64,000 nucleotides of DNA, taken from the NCBI RefSeq assembly GCF_004127445.1, contig NZ_QEXM01000003.1:1-64000 (forward strand). The letters are read 5' to 3'. Positions within the stretch are counted from its first letter, which is position 1. Every line of letters begins with the position of its first letter. The notes beneath the pieces are model-generated. The model had not been told where the DNA came from. It worked only from the letters and a program-made list of their open reading frames with translations, and did not search any database. Positions 53,270 to 61,756 of this stretch are shown here, in pieces. Both the position numbers and the translations under genes were made by a program. The DNA is from Streptomyces alfalfae (GTDB lineage: Bacteria > Actinomycetota > Actinomycetes > Streptomycetales > Streptomycetaceae).

Positions 53270-54312
53270 CAGACTTCTCCCTGCTTGCGGAGCGCGCGGC
53301 GGTAGAACACCGCGAAGAGCGAAAGGAGCAGCAGAATGATCACGCCCCAGGCCGCGGAGCCCGCGAAGTCGCGGGGGCTCACGACGAAGGAGAGCCGGTA
53401 GGCGTACGTCACCAGGATCTCGGTGGCGTCTCCCGGACCGCCCCGGGTGAGCAGGAAGATCACCGGGAACATGTTGAAGGTCCAGATGCTGCTGATGAGG
53501 ATCACCGTGCTGCTGACGGACCGCAGGCCCGGCAGGGTGATGTGCCGGAAGCGCTGCCAGGCGTTGGCGCCGTCCATCTCGGCGGCCTCGTACAGCTCGC
53601 CCGGGATGGACTGGAGGCCGCCGAGCATGGCGACCAGCATGAACGGCACGCCGAGCCAGACGTTGACGGTGATCACCGAGAGCTTGGCCCAGGTGGGGTC
53701 GTTCAGCCACGGGATGGCGTCGATGCCGCCGCCGGCCAGGAGCTTGTTGAGGATGCCGTTCTTCTCGTTGAAGATCAGCCGCCAGGTGAACACGGAGACG
53801 AAGGCGGGCACCGCCCAGGGCAGGATCAGCGCCATCCGGTAGAAGGAGCGTCCCGCCAGCTTGCGGTTGAGCATGTTGGCCAGGGCCAGGCCGAGCGCGA
53901 AGGACAGCGCGACACAGGAGACGGTCCAGATGACGGTCCAGGTCAGCCGGTCCCAGAACACGCCGTCGGAGAGGACCGCGGTGTAGTTGTCGAGGCCGAC
54001 CGACTCGTACGTCGCCGGGATGTGGTTGACGCCGATGGTGCGCTCGACGTTCGCCTCGTTGGCGTCGGTCGTCGACAGGTAGAGGCCGCGCACCAGCGGG
54101 TAGCCGATGATCACGCCGATCACGGTCACCACGGGGGCGACCATGGCCCAGGCGTACCAGTGGGTGGACAGCGCCCGGCGCAGGCGCCCGGGGTTCTTGC
54201 CGGACCGGTGGTTCTTCCCGGTGCGGTCGGTTTTGCCGGTCAGGTGGCCGCGGCCGCGGATGCCCGGGGCATCCGCGGCCTTCACCACCGACTGGCCGCT
54301 CTCGACAGCCAT
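53266..54312 (-). CDS. malF: Maltose/maltodextrin ABC permease MalF
   Basis: A 348-residue permease. A basic N-terminal 45 residues precede the first segment (WYAWAMVAPVVTVIGVIIGY); six to seven segments follow, with the EAA loop YEAAEMDGANAWQRFRHITLP near 240-262. It lacks the large periplasmic P2 loop of the enterobacterial MalF. GAGGAGGG lies upstream of the ATG. Coupled to malG by GTGA overlap; malE ends 38 bp upstream. Confidence 0.95.
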   Translation of the reverse strand: MAVESGQSVVKAADAPGIRGRGHLTGKTDRTGKNHRSGKNPGRLRRALSTHWYAWAMVAPVVTVIGVIIGYPLVRGLYLSTTDANEANVERTIGVNHIPATYESVGLDNYTAVLSDGVFWDRLTWTVIWTVSCVALSFALGLALANMLNRKLAGRSFYRMALILPWAVPAFVSVFTWRLIFNEKNGILNKLLAGGGIDAIPWLNDPTWAKLSVITVNVWLGVPFMLVAMLGGLQSIPGELYEAAEMDGANAWQRFRHITLPGLRSVSSTVILISSIWTFNMFPVIFLLTRGGPGDATEILVTYAYRLSFVVSPRDFAGSAAWGVIILLLLSLFAVFYRRALRKQGEVW

Positions 54313-54350
54313 GAGGCGGTCAGCCCTCCTCTTCTTCCCGTTCCCGCTGC

Positions 54351-55622
54351 TTACTTGTAGTCCTTGAGGAGCTTGCGGTAGGCGTCACCGACGCCGTCCG
54401 CCGCGCCCTGCGGCGAGGCCTTGCCGCTGAGCACCTTGCCCATCTGCAGGCGGATCGGCTCGAAGAGGGAGTTGGCCTGCGGGATCCACGGGCGCTCCAC
54501 GGACTTGTCCACGGCCGGCTTGAAGAACTGCACCATCTGGTTGTCCTTGACGGACTTCTCGTCGTAGACCGACGTGCGGGTGGGCAGCAGGCTGAGCTTC
54601 TCGGTGGTCTGCTGCTGCACCTTGGCGGAACTCATGTACTTGATGAACTCGTAGCTCGCGTCGAGGTTGCCGGAGCCCGCGTAGGCGGCGAGGTTCCAGC
54701 CGCCCTGCGGGGAGGCCTGACGGTCGCTGCCACCGGGGACGGGGGCGACGCCGAGGTTGCCCTTGTCCGCCTTGAACTCCTTGCCCTGCAGCGCGCCCTC
54801 GATGGACCAGGGGCCGTCGATCGCCATGGCGACCTCGCCGTCCTTGAAGGCGTTCAGCTGGTTGTTGTAGCCGTCGCTCGCGTCGGTGGTGGCGGCCTTG
54901 GAGTCGACCAGGTCCTTCATCACCTTGAACGCGGCGGCGCCCTCGGGGTCGTCGGCGGTGATCTTCTTGTTCTTGGTGTCGAGGAGGTCGCCGCCCTCGC
55001 CGTAGAGGTACGGGAGGTAGTAGTACGGGTCGTCGCCGCGCAGGTAGAGGCCGGTCTTGCCGGTCTTCGACTTGATCTTCTTCGCGGCGGACTTCACCTC
55101 GTCGAAGGTGGCGGGGACCGGGACGCCGGCCTTCTTGAGCATCTTCTTGTTGTAGAAGAGCGCCAGGGTGTCGATGGTCTGCGGGACCGCGTACGTCTTG
55201 CCCTTGAACTTGGTGCTCGCCGCCGCCTGCGGCAGGTAGTCGCCCGCGTCGTCCAGTGCGGCGGTGCCCTCCAGCGGGGCGAGGTAGCCGAGGTTGGCGA
55301 AATCGGCGACCCAGGCGACCTCGGTGCGCATCACGTCGGGGGCCCCGGAGTTGCCGCCCGCGGCGTTCTTGAACTTGGCGTTGGCCTCGCCGAACGCGAC
55401 GCTCACGTAGTTGACCTTGACGTCGGGGTGGAGCTTCTCGAAGCCCTTGGCGAGCTTCTCGTAGGTCCCCTTCTCCGCGTCGTTCGAGGTGTCCCAGAAG
55501 GTGACCGTGCCGGAGAGCTTGCCCGAGCTCTTCTTGCCGCTGTCACCGTCGTCACCACCGCAGGCTGCCGCCGTCAGGGTGAGGGCCGCGACCAGCGCGG
55601 TGGCCCCTATGCCACGCCGCAT
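54351..55622 (-). CDS. malE: Maltose/maltodextrin-binding lipoprotein MalE
   Basis: A 423-residue solute-binding protein. The lipoprotein signal (ALVAALTLTAAAC) puts the acylated Cys near residue 21. A Gly/Ser/Lys linker precedes the cluster-B binding fold: GTVTFWDTSNDAEKGTYEKL, YAVPQTIDTLALFYNKKML, AMAIDGPWSIEG and FEPIRLQMGKVLSG. AAGGAG is 5 nt before the ATG. First gene of malEFG-aglA-lacI, divergent from malR with MalR-type sites in between. Confidence 0.95.
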   Translation of the reverse strand: MRRGIGATALVAALTLTAAACGGDDGDSGKKSSGKLSGTVTFWDTSNDAEKGTYEKLAKGFEKLHPDVKVNYVSVAFGEANAKFKNAAGGNSGAPDVMRTEVAWVADFANLGYLAPLEGTAALDDAGDYLPQAAASTKFKGKTYAVPQTIDTLALFYNKKMLKKAGVPVPATFDEVKSAAKKIKSKTGKTGLYLRGDDPYYYLPYLYGEGGDLLDTKNKKITADDPEGAAAFKVMKDLVDSKAATTDASDGYNNQLNAFKDGEVAMAIDGPWSIEGALQGKEFKADKGNLGVAPVPGGSDRQASPQGGWNLAAYAGSGNLDASYEFIKYMSSAKVQQQTTEKLSLLPTRTSVYDEKSVKDNQMVQFFKPAVDKSVERPWIPQANSLFEPIRLQMGKVLSGKASPQGAADGVGDAYRKLLKDYK

Positions 55623-55749
55623 GTGAACTCCTTCGACTGAACCCGAGGAACGAGGGGAGGCGTGACCTCGGGGGAGAGGCGCCTCCGGGTGAGCCGCACT
55701 GGACGCGGCGCCGGGTTGCCAGGGAACGTAACAGGATTGAAAAAGCTCC

Positions 55750-55777
55750 GAAAGACCTTGCGGGAAATTTCTGCAAG
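55750..55777. promoter_or_regulatory. malE: malE operator
   Basis: GAAAGACCTTGC (55750-55761) overlaps an inverted repeat CTTGC-N11-GCAAG (55757-55777), about 130 bp before malE. CTTGC/GCAAG elements are the known recognition pattern of streptomycete MalR/Reg1. Confidence 0.65.
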
Positions 55778-55878
55778 CGTTGGTCATTGTTACCGCTGCG
55801 TGTCCTTACGGTTGCCAACGATGCGCTTGACACCGCTCTGAGGTGGCCCTAATCCCCCGTGGCGGCCGCTTTCAGAGC

Positions 55879-55945
55879 TGCAAGTTTCTTGCATGAACGG
55901 AAGCTTGCAGCAAAGTTGCATGCCCTTGCCCATCTGGTGGGCAAG
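55879..55945. promoter_or_regulatory. malR: malR promoter operators
   Basis: TGCAAG-TTT-CTTGCA (55879-55893) is a perfect 6+6 inverted repeat; TTGCA elements recur at 55905 and 55916; and CTTGCCCA-TCTGG-TGGGCAAG (55925-55945) is a perfect 8+8 repeat ending 28 bp before malR. Together they probably mediate autoregulation. The rest of 55623-55973 is promoter DNA without coding potential. Confidence 0.6.
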
Positions 55946-55973
55946 CGGGCCGGTGACAGGTACAGTCCAGTCC

Positions 55974-57011
55974 ATGACCGCACGGCTCGTCGACATCGCA
56001 GCGCAGGCGGGGGTCAGCGAAGCGACCGTGAGCCGCGTCCTCAACGGCAAGCCCGGTGTCGCGGCGGCCACCCGGGAATCCGTCCTCGCGGCGCTCGACG
56101 TGCTCGGCTTCGACCGCCCCTCCCGCCTGCGCCAGCGCAGCAGCGCGGGCCTGGTCGGACTGATCACACCCGAGCTGGACAACCCCATCTTCCCCGCGCT
56201 CGCCCAGGTCATCGGACAGGCCCTGACCCGCCAGGGGTACACACCGGTGCTCGCCACCCAGACCCCGGGCGGCTCCACCGAGGACGAGCTGACCGAGATG
56301 CTGGTCGACCGCGGCGTCTCCGGCATCATCTTCGTCTCGGGCCTGCACGCGGACACCACCGCCGACATGGAGCGCTACGAGGTGCTGCGCGGCAAGGGCG
56401 TGCCCTACGTCCTCGTGAACGGCTTCTCCCCCAAGGTGCGGGCCCCCTTCGTCTCCACCGACGACCGGGCCGCGGCGCGGCTCGCCGTGACGCACCTGGC
56501 CGCGCTCGGCCACACCCGCGTCGGCCTCGCGGTGGGCCCCCGGCGGTTCGTGCCGGTCCTGCGCAAGATCGAGGGTTTCCAGCTCGGCCTGCGCGAGCGC
56601 CTCGGGATGACCGCCGAGGCCTCCGCCGAGCTGATCGAGCACTCGCTGTACTCGCTGGAGGGCGGCCAGGCCGCGGCGGACACACTGATCGGCCGGGGCT
56701 GCACCGCGATCGTGTGCGCCAGCGACATGATGGCGCTCGGCGCGGTCCGTGCCGCCCGCGAGCGGGGCCTCGACGTGCCCCGCGACATCTCCGTGGTGGG
56801 CTACGACGACTCCCCGCTCATCGCCTTCACCGATCCCCCGCTGACCACGATCCGCCAGCCGGTGCAGGCGATGGGCCAGGCCGCGGTCCGCACGCTCCTG
56901 GAGGAGATCGGCGGCACGCCCGCGCCGCACAGCGAGTTCGTCTTCCTGCCGGAGCTGGTCGTCCGCGACTCGACCGCGTCGGGCCGGCGGGACGACCGCC
57001 GCTCCGCCTAG
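55974..57011 (+). CDS. malR: Maltose operon repressor MalR (LacI family)
   Basis: A 345-residue LacI/GalR repressor. HTH at the N-terminus (RLVDIAAQAGVSEATVSRV, hinge RVLNGKPGVAAATRESV) and a sugar-binding domain from VGLITPELDNPIFPALAQV to VVGYDDSPLIAFTDPPLTT. It is divergent from malE, the position of malR in S. coelicolor. No ribosome site is clear before the ATG, which starts exactly at the HTH. Expected to repress malEFG, amylase and itself in the absence of maltodextrin. Confidence 0.94.
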   Translation: MTARLVDIAAQAGVSEATVSRVLNGKPGVAAATRESVLAALDVLGFDRPSRLRQRSSAGLVGLITPELDNPIFPALAQVIGQALTRQGYTPVLATQTPGGSTEDELTEMLVDRGVSGIIFVSGLHADTTADMERYEVLRGKGVPYVLVNGFSPKVRAPFVSTDDRAAARLAVTHLAALGHTRVGLAVGPRRFVPVLRKIEGFQLGLRERLGMTAEASAELIEHSLYSLEGGQAAADTLIGRGCTAIVCASDMMALGAVRAARERGLDVPRDISVVGYDDSPLIAFTDPPLTTIRQPVQAMGQAAVRTLLEEIGGTPAPHSEFVFLPELVVRDSTASGRRDDRRSA

Positions 57012-57051
57012 GCCTCTTCACGGGCCCTCGCACGGACTCCGGGGGGCGCGG

Positions 57052-58083
57052 CTAGCAGCGGGCCGGCAGCAGGGGTTCCCACCAGGCGCGGTTCTCGCGG
57101 TACCAGTGGACCGTGCGGGCCAGGGCCTCGTCGAAGTCGGTCCGCGGGCGGTAGCCGAGCTCGGTGCTGATCTTGGTGTGGTCCACGGCGTATCGGCGGT
57201 CGTGGCCCTTGCGGTCGGTGACGTGGGCGATGCGCCCGCTGTCCGCGCCGCACAGCGCGAGCAGCCGGTGGGTCAGCTCCAGGTTGGTCAGGGAGGTGCC
57301 GCCGCCGATGTTGTAGACCTCGCCCGGCCGCCCTCCGGTGCGCACCAGCTCCAGGCCGCGCACATGGTCGTCGGTGTGCAGCCAGTCCCGGATCTGGAGC
57401 CCGTCGCCGTACAGCGGCACGCTGTCCCCGTCGAGCAGGGCGGCGAGGAAGCGCGGGATCAGCTTCTCCGGGTGCTGGTGGGCGCCGAAGTTGTTGGAGC
57501 AGCGGGTGACCCTGACGTCGAGGCCGTGGGTGCGGTGGTGGGCCAGGGCGATGAGGTCGGAGGCCGCCTTCGACGCCGCGTAGGGCGAGTTGGGCGCGAG
57601 TGGGGACTCCTCGGTGGCCGCGCCGTGCGGCAGCGAGCCGTACACCTCGTCGGTGGAGACGTGCAGGAAGGGGCTGACGCCGTGCCGGAGCGCGGCGTCG
57701 AGCAGCGTCTGGGTGCCGAGCACGTTGGTGCGGGTGAAGTCGGCGCCGCCCGCGATGGAGCGGTCGACGTGGGACTCCGCGGCGAAGTGCACGATCTGCC
57801 CGTGGTCCGCGACCAGCGCGTCGACCAGCTCGGCGTCGCAGACGCTGCCGTGCGCGAACGTGAACCGGGGGTCGTCGCGCACCTCCGCGAGCCGCGCGAG
57901 GCTGCCGGCGTAGGTGAGGCTGTCGAGGACGGTCACCGCACCGCCCGGGCCGTCGGGCCCGAGCAGTGCGCGGACGTGGGCGGAGCCGATGAACCCCGCG
58001 CCGCCGGTGACGAGGATGCGGGAGGCGCGGTCCGTGCCCGCGGTCCGGGGGCCGGCGGCGTGCGCCGGGGCGTTGTCGGTCAT
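57052..58083 (-). CDS. rmlB: dTDP-glucose 4,6-dehydratase
   Basis: A 343-residue SDR-type dehydratase making dTDP-4-keto-6-deoxyglucose. NAD motif VTGGAGFIGSAHVRALL near 25, the catalytic STDEVYGSL near 142, the Tyr/Lys pair in SPYAASKAASDL near 167, and RCSNNFGAHQHPEKLIP plus RDWLHTDDHVRGLELV, all diagnostic for RmlB. Its ATG overlaps the rmlA stop by four bases. It is equivalent to AcbB if the locus is acarbose-type. MalR converges on it with a 40-bp gap. Confidence 0.95.
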   Translation of the reverse strand: MTDNAPAHAAGPRTAGTDRASRILVTGGAGFIGSAHVRALLGPDGPGGAVTVLDSLTYAGSLARLAEVRDDPRFTFAHGSVCDAELVDALVADHGQIVHFAAESHVDRSIAGGADFTRTNVLGTQTLLDAALRHGVSPFLHVSTDEVYGSLPHGAATEESPLAPNSPYAASKAASDLIALAHHRTHGLDVRVTRCSNNFGAHQHPEKLIPRFLAALLDGDSVPLYGDGLQIRDWLHTDDHVRGLELVRTGGRPGEVYNIGGGTSLTNLELTHRLLALCGADSGRIAHVTDRKGHDRRYAVDHTKISTELGYRPRTDFDEALARTVHWYRENRAWWEPLLPARC

Positions 58084-59147
58084 GAGGTGAGCTGCACTCT
58101 GCTGTGGTCTCCGATGACGAGCCGGTGGGCGCCGGGGAGGCGGGGCGCGGGGGACACCGCGGCGCCCCGTCCGATCAGGGAGCTCTCGATGCGGGAGGCC
58201 CCCTCGACCTGCGCGCCGCGCAGCAGTACGGAGTGCGCGATGGCGCTGTCCTCGATCCGGCAGTCCTCGGCGATGGCTGTGTAGGGGCCGATGCTGCTGT
58301 TGCTGACGACGGTACCCGCGCCGATCACCACGGGGCCGACCAGGCGTGAGCCGCGTACGACGGCGCCCTCGGCCACCCGGACGCGGCCGACGAGGGTGCT
58401 GTGCGGATCGACCTTGCCCTCGACGAGGCCCGTCATGCCGTCGAGCACCTGCCGGTTGACCTCCAGGAGGTCGTCGACGCTGCCCGTGTCGCGCCAGGGC
58501 CGCTCGGTGGTCTCCGCGGCCACGCGCTGACCCTGGTCGATCAGCCACTGCACGGCGTCGGTGATCTCCAGCTCGCCGCGGCCCGACGGGCTGATCGCCC
58601 GGACCGCCGGGTGGATCTGCGGGCCGAAGGCGTAGACGCCGATGAGGGCGAGGTCGCTGCGCGGCCGGTCCGGTTTCTCCTCCAGGCGTAGGACGTCGCC
58701 GTGCTCGTCGAGCTCGGCCACGCCGAAGGCCGTGGGGTCGGGCACCGGGGTGAGCAGCAGCCGGGCCGCGCTCCGGTCGGTCTCGGCCCGCCGGACGAAT
58801 CCGGTGAGGCCCTCTTGCAGGTAGTTGTCGCCGAGGTAGAGCAGGAAGTCGTCCTCGGCGAGGAACTCCCGGGCGAGCAGCACCGCGTGGGCGAGGCCCA
58901 GCGGGCTGTCCTGTTGCAGGTAGGTGACCCGGAGTCCGAAGCGGGCGCCGTCGCCCACGGCTTCGCGGATCTCGGTGCCGTGCCGGCCGACCACGATCGC
59001 GGTCTCGGTGATGCCGGCCGCGGCGATGGCCTCAAGGCCGTAGAAGAGCACGGGCTTGTTGGCGATGGGCAGCAGTTGCTTGGCACTGGTGAAGGTGAAC
59101 GGCCGCAGTCGGCTGCCCGTTCCGCCCGCCAGGATCAGAGCCTTCAA
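58080..59147 (-). CDS. rmlA: Glucose-1-phosphate thymidylyltransferase, long type
   Basis: A 355-residue nucleotidyltransferase making dTDP-glucose. The N-terminal domain has KALILAGGTGSRLRPFTFTS, FLLYLGDNYLQEG and GELEITDAVQWLIDQG. The C-terminal ~110 residues are hexapeptide beta-helix repeats, so this is the long StrD-type form used in secondary metabolism rather than the short primary-metabolism RmlA. The family begins right at (M)KALILAGG, matching a TTG start that overlaps the stop of a 15-codon upstream frame. It corresponds to AcbA in acarbose-type clusters. Confidence 0.93.
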   Translation of the reverse strand: MKALILAGGTGSRLRPFTFTSAKQLLPIANKPVLFYGLEAIAAAGITETAIVVGRHGTEIREAVGDGARFGLRVTYLQQDSPLGLAHAVLLAREFLAEDDFLLYLGDNYLQEGLTGFVRRAETDRSAARLLLTPVPDPTAFGVAELDEHGDVLRLEEKPDRPRSDLALIGVYAFGPQIHPAVRAISPSGRGELEITDAVQWLIDQGQRVAAETTERPWRDTGSVDDLLEVNRQVLDGMTGLVEGKVDPHSTLVGRVRVAEGAVVRGSRLVGPVVIGAGTVVSNSSIGPYTAIAEDCRIEDSAIAHSVLLRGAQVEGASRIESSLIGRGAAVSPAPRLPGAHRLVIGDHSRVQLTS

Positions 59148-59191
59148 GGAAGCCGCCCGCTCTGCGGGGCGGCAAGGGGGTGCGTCACCAC
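59144..59191 (-). CDS. Possible 15-residue leader peptide coupled to rmlA
   Basis: A frame of 15 codons (VVTHPLAAPQSGRLP) starts at tandem GTG codons with GAGGAGGG about 5 nt upstream, the only strong ribosome site in this region. Its stop overlaps the rmlA TTG start as TTGA. The likely function is translational coupling: ribosomes load at the leader and reinitiate at the weak TTG of rmlA. Confidence 0.45.
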   Translation of the reverse strand: MVTHPLAAPQSGRLP

Positions 59192-59249
59192 GTTTCCCTC
59201 CTCGTACTCGAAGCGGCTCCATGACTCAAGCAGAGCCGACCCGACTGCC

Positions 59250-59284
59250 GCAAGGCCTGTCTGAAACTTTCTGAAAGCTCTTGC
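59250..59284. promoter_or_regulatory. MalR-type motif in the rmlA/aminotransferase divergent promoter
   Basis: GAAAGCTCTTGC at 59273-59284 matches the motif of the malE and amylase promoters; GCAAG at 59250-59254 and CTTGC at 59280-59284 form a wider inverted pair, with tandem CTGAAA (59261, 59271) between. It lies 113 bp before the aminotransferase and about 80-125 bp before rmlA or its leader. Confidence 0.55.
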
Positions 59285-59396
59285 CAAAGGTGTCGGCGGC
59301 TTGTTTCACTCGATCCGCGCCCACCGGGCCCTGGCTCAACTTCCGGATCCCGGCGCGCACTTGACGCACGATCGGAACCACCGACTGGGGGCAGCA

Positions 59397-60692
59397 GTGA
59401 CAGGTCACCGCCAGCGCGCACAGCTGGCCGGGGAGGCCGCCCACCTGGCGCCCGGCGCCTCGGAGGAGACCGCCCTCGGGCAGCGTGTCTTCGCACACGG
59501 CCGGGGCGCCGTCCTGACGGATCTGGACGGCGCCGACTACCTCGACTTCGCCGCGGGCACGCTCACGCAGTCGCTCGGCCACTGCCACCCCGAGGTCGTC
59601 GACGCGCTCACCGCGCAGGCCGCCCGGCTGTGGAACGTGCACGACAGCGCGACCGAGGGGCGGGACGTACTCCTCGACCTGCTCACCCGGTTGCTGCCCG
59701 AGCACCTGGACACGTACGCCTTCTTCTCCACCGGCGCCGAGGCCGTCGAGGCCGCGCTGCGCGTGGTGCAGGCGACCGCTCCCCCGGGCCGCAACCGGCT
59801 CGGCGCGCTCCGCCACGGCTTCCACGGCAAGACGATGGGCGCCCGGATGCTGGTGCACTGGGACATCGGCAACCAGGCCTTCGCGGGGAACAGCGTCCTC
59901 GGCTACTCGCCGTACTGCTACCGCTGCCCGCTCGACCTGGAGTACCCCTCGTGCGAAGTGCGTTGCGCCTCGCTGGTGCGCAAGCACATCGCCGAGAAAC
60001 CGAACGTCTCCGCGCTCGTCTTCGAGCCCGTGCTCGGCGCGGCCGGCGTGATCGTCCCGCCACCCGGCTACTGGGAACAGATCGCCGAGGCCTGCCGCGC
60101 GAACGGCGTGCTGCTCGTCGCCGACGAGGTGCTGACCGGCGGCGGGCGCACCGGCTCCTTCCTCGCCAGCGAGGCCCTGGGCATCGAACCGGACCTGGTG
60201 GTCCTCTCCAAGGGCATGGCCAACGGCTTCCCCTTCGCGGTGCTCGCCGGCCGCGCCGAACTGCTGCGCTCACCCGAGGCCGCGCGGGCCGGTTCCTACG
60301 CCTCCACCTACGCGAGCAACCCCCTCGGCATCGCCGCCGCGCGCGCCACGCTCGGCATCATCGAACGCGACCGGCTCACCGAACGCGTGCGGGAACTCGG
60401 GGCGTTGCTCGACGAGCGGCTGAGCGCCCTGCGGGCACGGCATGAGCAGCTCGGTGACGTCCGCGCGGCCGGGCTGCTGTTCGGCCTGGAGTTCGTGACG
60501 GACGAGGACAGCCGTACGCCCGCGCCCGACATCGCCCGAAACGTCTACACGACCGCGCTCGACCTCGGCCTGCGCACCTCGGTCGGCGGGCACATCATCC
60601 GGCTCGCCCCGCCGTTCACCCTCACCGAGGCCCAACTCGACGAAGGCGTGGGCATGCTGGCCGAGGCCATCGAGCGGGTGACCGCCACGTGA
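59397..60692 (+). CDS. Class III PLP aminotransferase, AcbV-like
   Basis: A 431-residue fold-type I, class III aminotransferase. The PLP region reads AFFSTGAEAVEAALRVVQA near 101, HGFHGKTMGARML, LLVADEVLTGGGRTGSF near 238-254 and the Schiff-base Lys in VLSKGMANGFPF near 271. A Cys-rich insert GYSPYCYRCPLDLEYPSCEV near 180-200 is notable. It starts with GTG, divergent from rmlA, and its stop overlaps the ABC ATPase start (GTGA). In context it probably aminates a dTDP-4-keto-6-deoxysugar, as proposed for AcbV; a cyclitol ketone is an alternative. Confidence 0.88.
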   Translation: MTGHRQRAQLAGEAAHLAPGASEETALGQRVFAHGRGAVLTDLDGADYLDFAAGTLTQSLGHCHPEVVDALTAQAARLWNVHDSATEGRDVLLDLLTRLLPEHLDTYAFFSTGAEAVEAALRVVQATAPPGRNRLGALRHGFHGKTMGARMLVHWDIGNQAFAGNSVLGYSPYCYRCPLDLEYPSCEVRCASLVRKHIAEKPNVSALVFEPVLGAAGVIVPPPGYWEQIAEACRANGVLLVADEVLTGGGRTGSFLASEALGIEPDLVVLSKGMANGFPFAVLAGRAELLRSPEAARAGSYASTYASNPLGIAAARATLGIIERDRLTERVRELGALLDERLSALRARHEQLGDVRAAGLLFGLEFVTDEDSRTPAPDIARNVYTTALDLGLRTSVGGHIIRLAPPFTLTEAQLDEGVGMLAEAIERVTAT

Positions 60693-61756
60693 CCGGCTCC
60701 CCGCCCGTGATCGTCGCGGAGAACCTCACCAAGGAGTTCCGCGTCGCCGAACGCGGCCCCGGCCTGCTCGGCGCGCTCGCCACCCTCTTCACCCGCGAAC
60801 ACCGGATCGTGCGCGCGGTCGACGGGGTCTCCTTCGAGATCCCCGCCGGCTCGCGGACCGCGTACATCGGGGCCAACGGCGCGGGGAAGTCCACCACCAT
60901 CAAGATGCTCACCGGCATCATGACGCCCACCTCCGGGCGCTGCCTGGTCGCAGGCATCGAGCCCTACCGCGAACGGCAGCGCAACGCCCGCTCCATCGGC
61001 GTCGTCTTCGGCCAGCGCAGCCAGCTGTGGTGGGACCTCTCGGTGCCCGACTCCTTCCGCATCCTGCGCCGGATCTACGACATCCCCGAGCCGGTCTACC
61101 GCCGCAACCTGCGGCTCTACCGCGAACTCCTCGACATCGACGCCTTGGGCACCACGCCGGTGCGGCAGTTGAGCCTCGGGCAGCGGATGCGCGCCGAGAT
61201 CGCGGCGAGCCTGCTGCACGACCCGGCCGTCGTCTTCTGGGACGAGCCGACCATCGGCCTCGACATGGTCCTGAAGGAGGCCGTGCGGGTCCTGGTCAAC
61301 CGCGCCAACCAGGAGCTCGGCACCACCGTGGTGCTCACCAGCCATGACATCGGCGACATCGCGGCGATCTGCGACAGCGCCCTGGTCGTCGACCGCGGCC
61401 GGGTCGTCCACCAGGGCACCATCCAGGACCTGCTGCGCACCGCCGACCGGCGCAGCGTCACCTTCGACCACCGCGACCCGCTGCCGCTGCCCGCCGCCTG
61501 CGAGGAGATCGAGCGGGGGCTGCCCGGTGTGCGGGCGAGCGAGGACGACGGCGGGCGCATCCGGGTGGACTATCCCGTCGCGGCCTTCACCTCGCGGCAG
61601 GTGCTCGCCTTCCTCCTCGACCGCTTCGACCTGGCCGACTGCTACGCCCCCGAACCCGACCTGGAGGACGTGCTGCGGCGCGTCTACGAACGCGACGCCA
61701 CCGAGAGCGCGTCCCCCGACCAGCCGGCCGCACCCGTCGAGAGCGGGGCCGCATGA
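60689..61756 (+). CDS. ABC-2 exporter ATP-binding protein, AcbW-like
   Basis: A 355-residue ATPase of the DrrA/daunorubicin-type exporter group. Walker A GANGAGKSTTIKML near 67, Q-loop FGQRSQLWWDLSV, signature LSLGQRMRAEIAASL near 165 and Walker B VVFWDEPTIGLD near 180, then SHDIGDIAAICDSALVVDRG. The signature replaces the usual SGG with SLG, normal in this subgroup. The C-terminal ~90 residues form the regulatory extension typical of natural-product exporters. Translationally coupled to the aminotransferase and to the permease that follows (ATGA). Confidence 0.93.
   Translation: MTGSPPVIVAENLTKEFRVAERGPGLLGALATLFTREHRIVRAVDGVSFEIPAGSRTAYIGANGAGKSTTIKMLTGIMTPTSGRCLVAGIEPYRERQRNARSIGVVFGQRSQLWWDLSVPDSFRILRRIYDIPEPVYRRNLRLYRELLDIDALGTTPVRQLSLGQRMRAEIAASLLHDPAVVFWDEPTIGLDMVLKEAVRVLVNRANQELGTTVVLTSHDIGDIAAICDSALVVDRGRVVHQGTIQDLLRTADRRSVTFDHRDPLPLPAACEEIERGLPGVRASEDDGGRIRVDYPVAAFTSRQVLAFLLDRFDLADCYAPEPDLEDVLRRVYERDATESASPDQPAAPVESGAA

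Noticed and set aside
44750..57011. Treating the GH13 enzymes and malEFG as part of the aminosugar cluster
   Set aside because: Their order matches the ordinary streptomycete maltose locus, so they are best explained as core metabolism; only the shared motif links them to the cluster.
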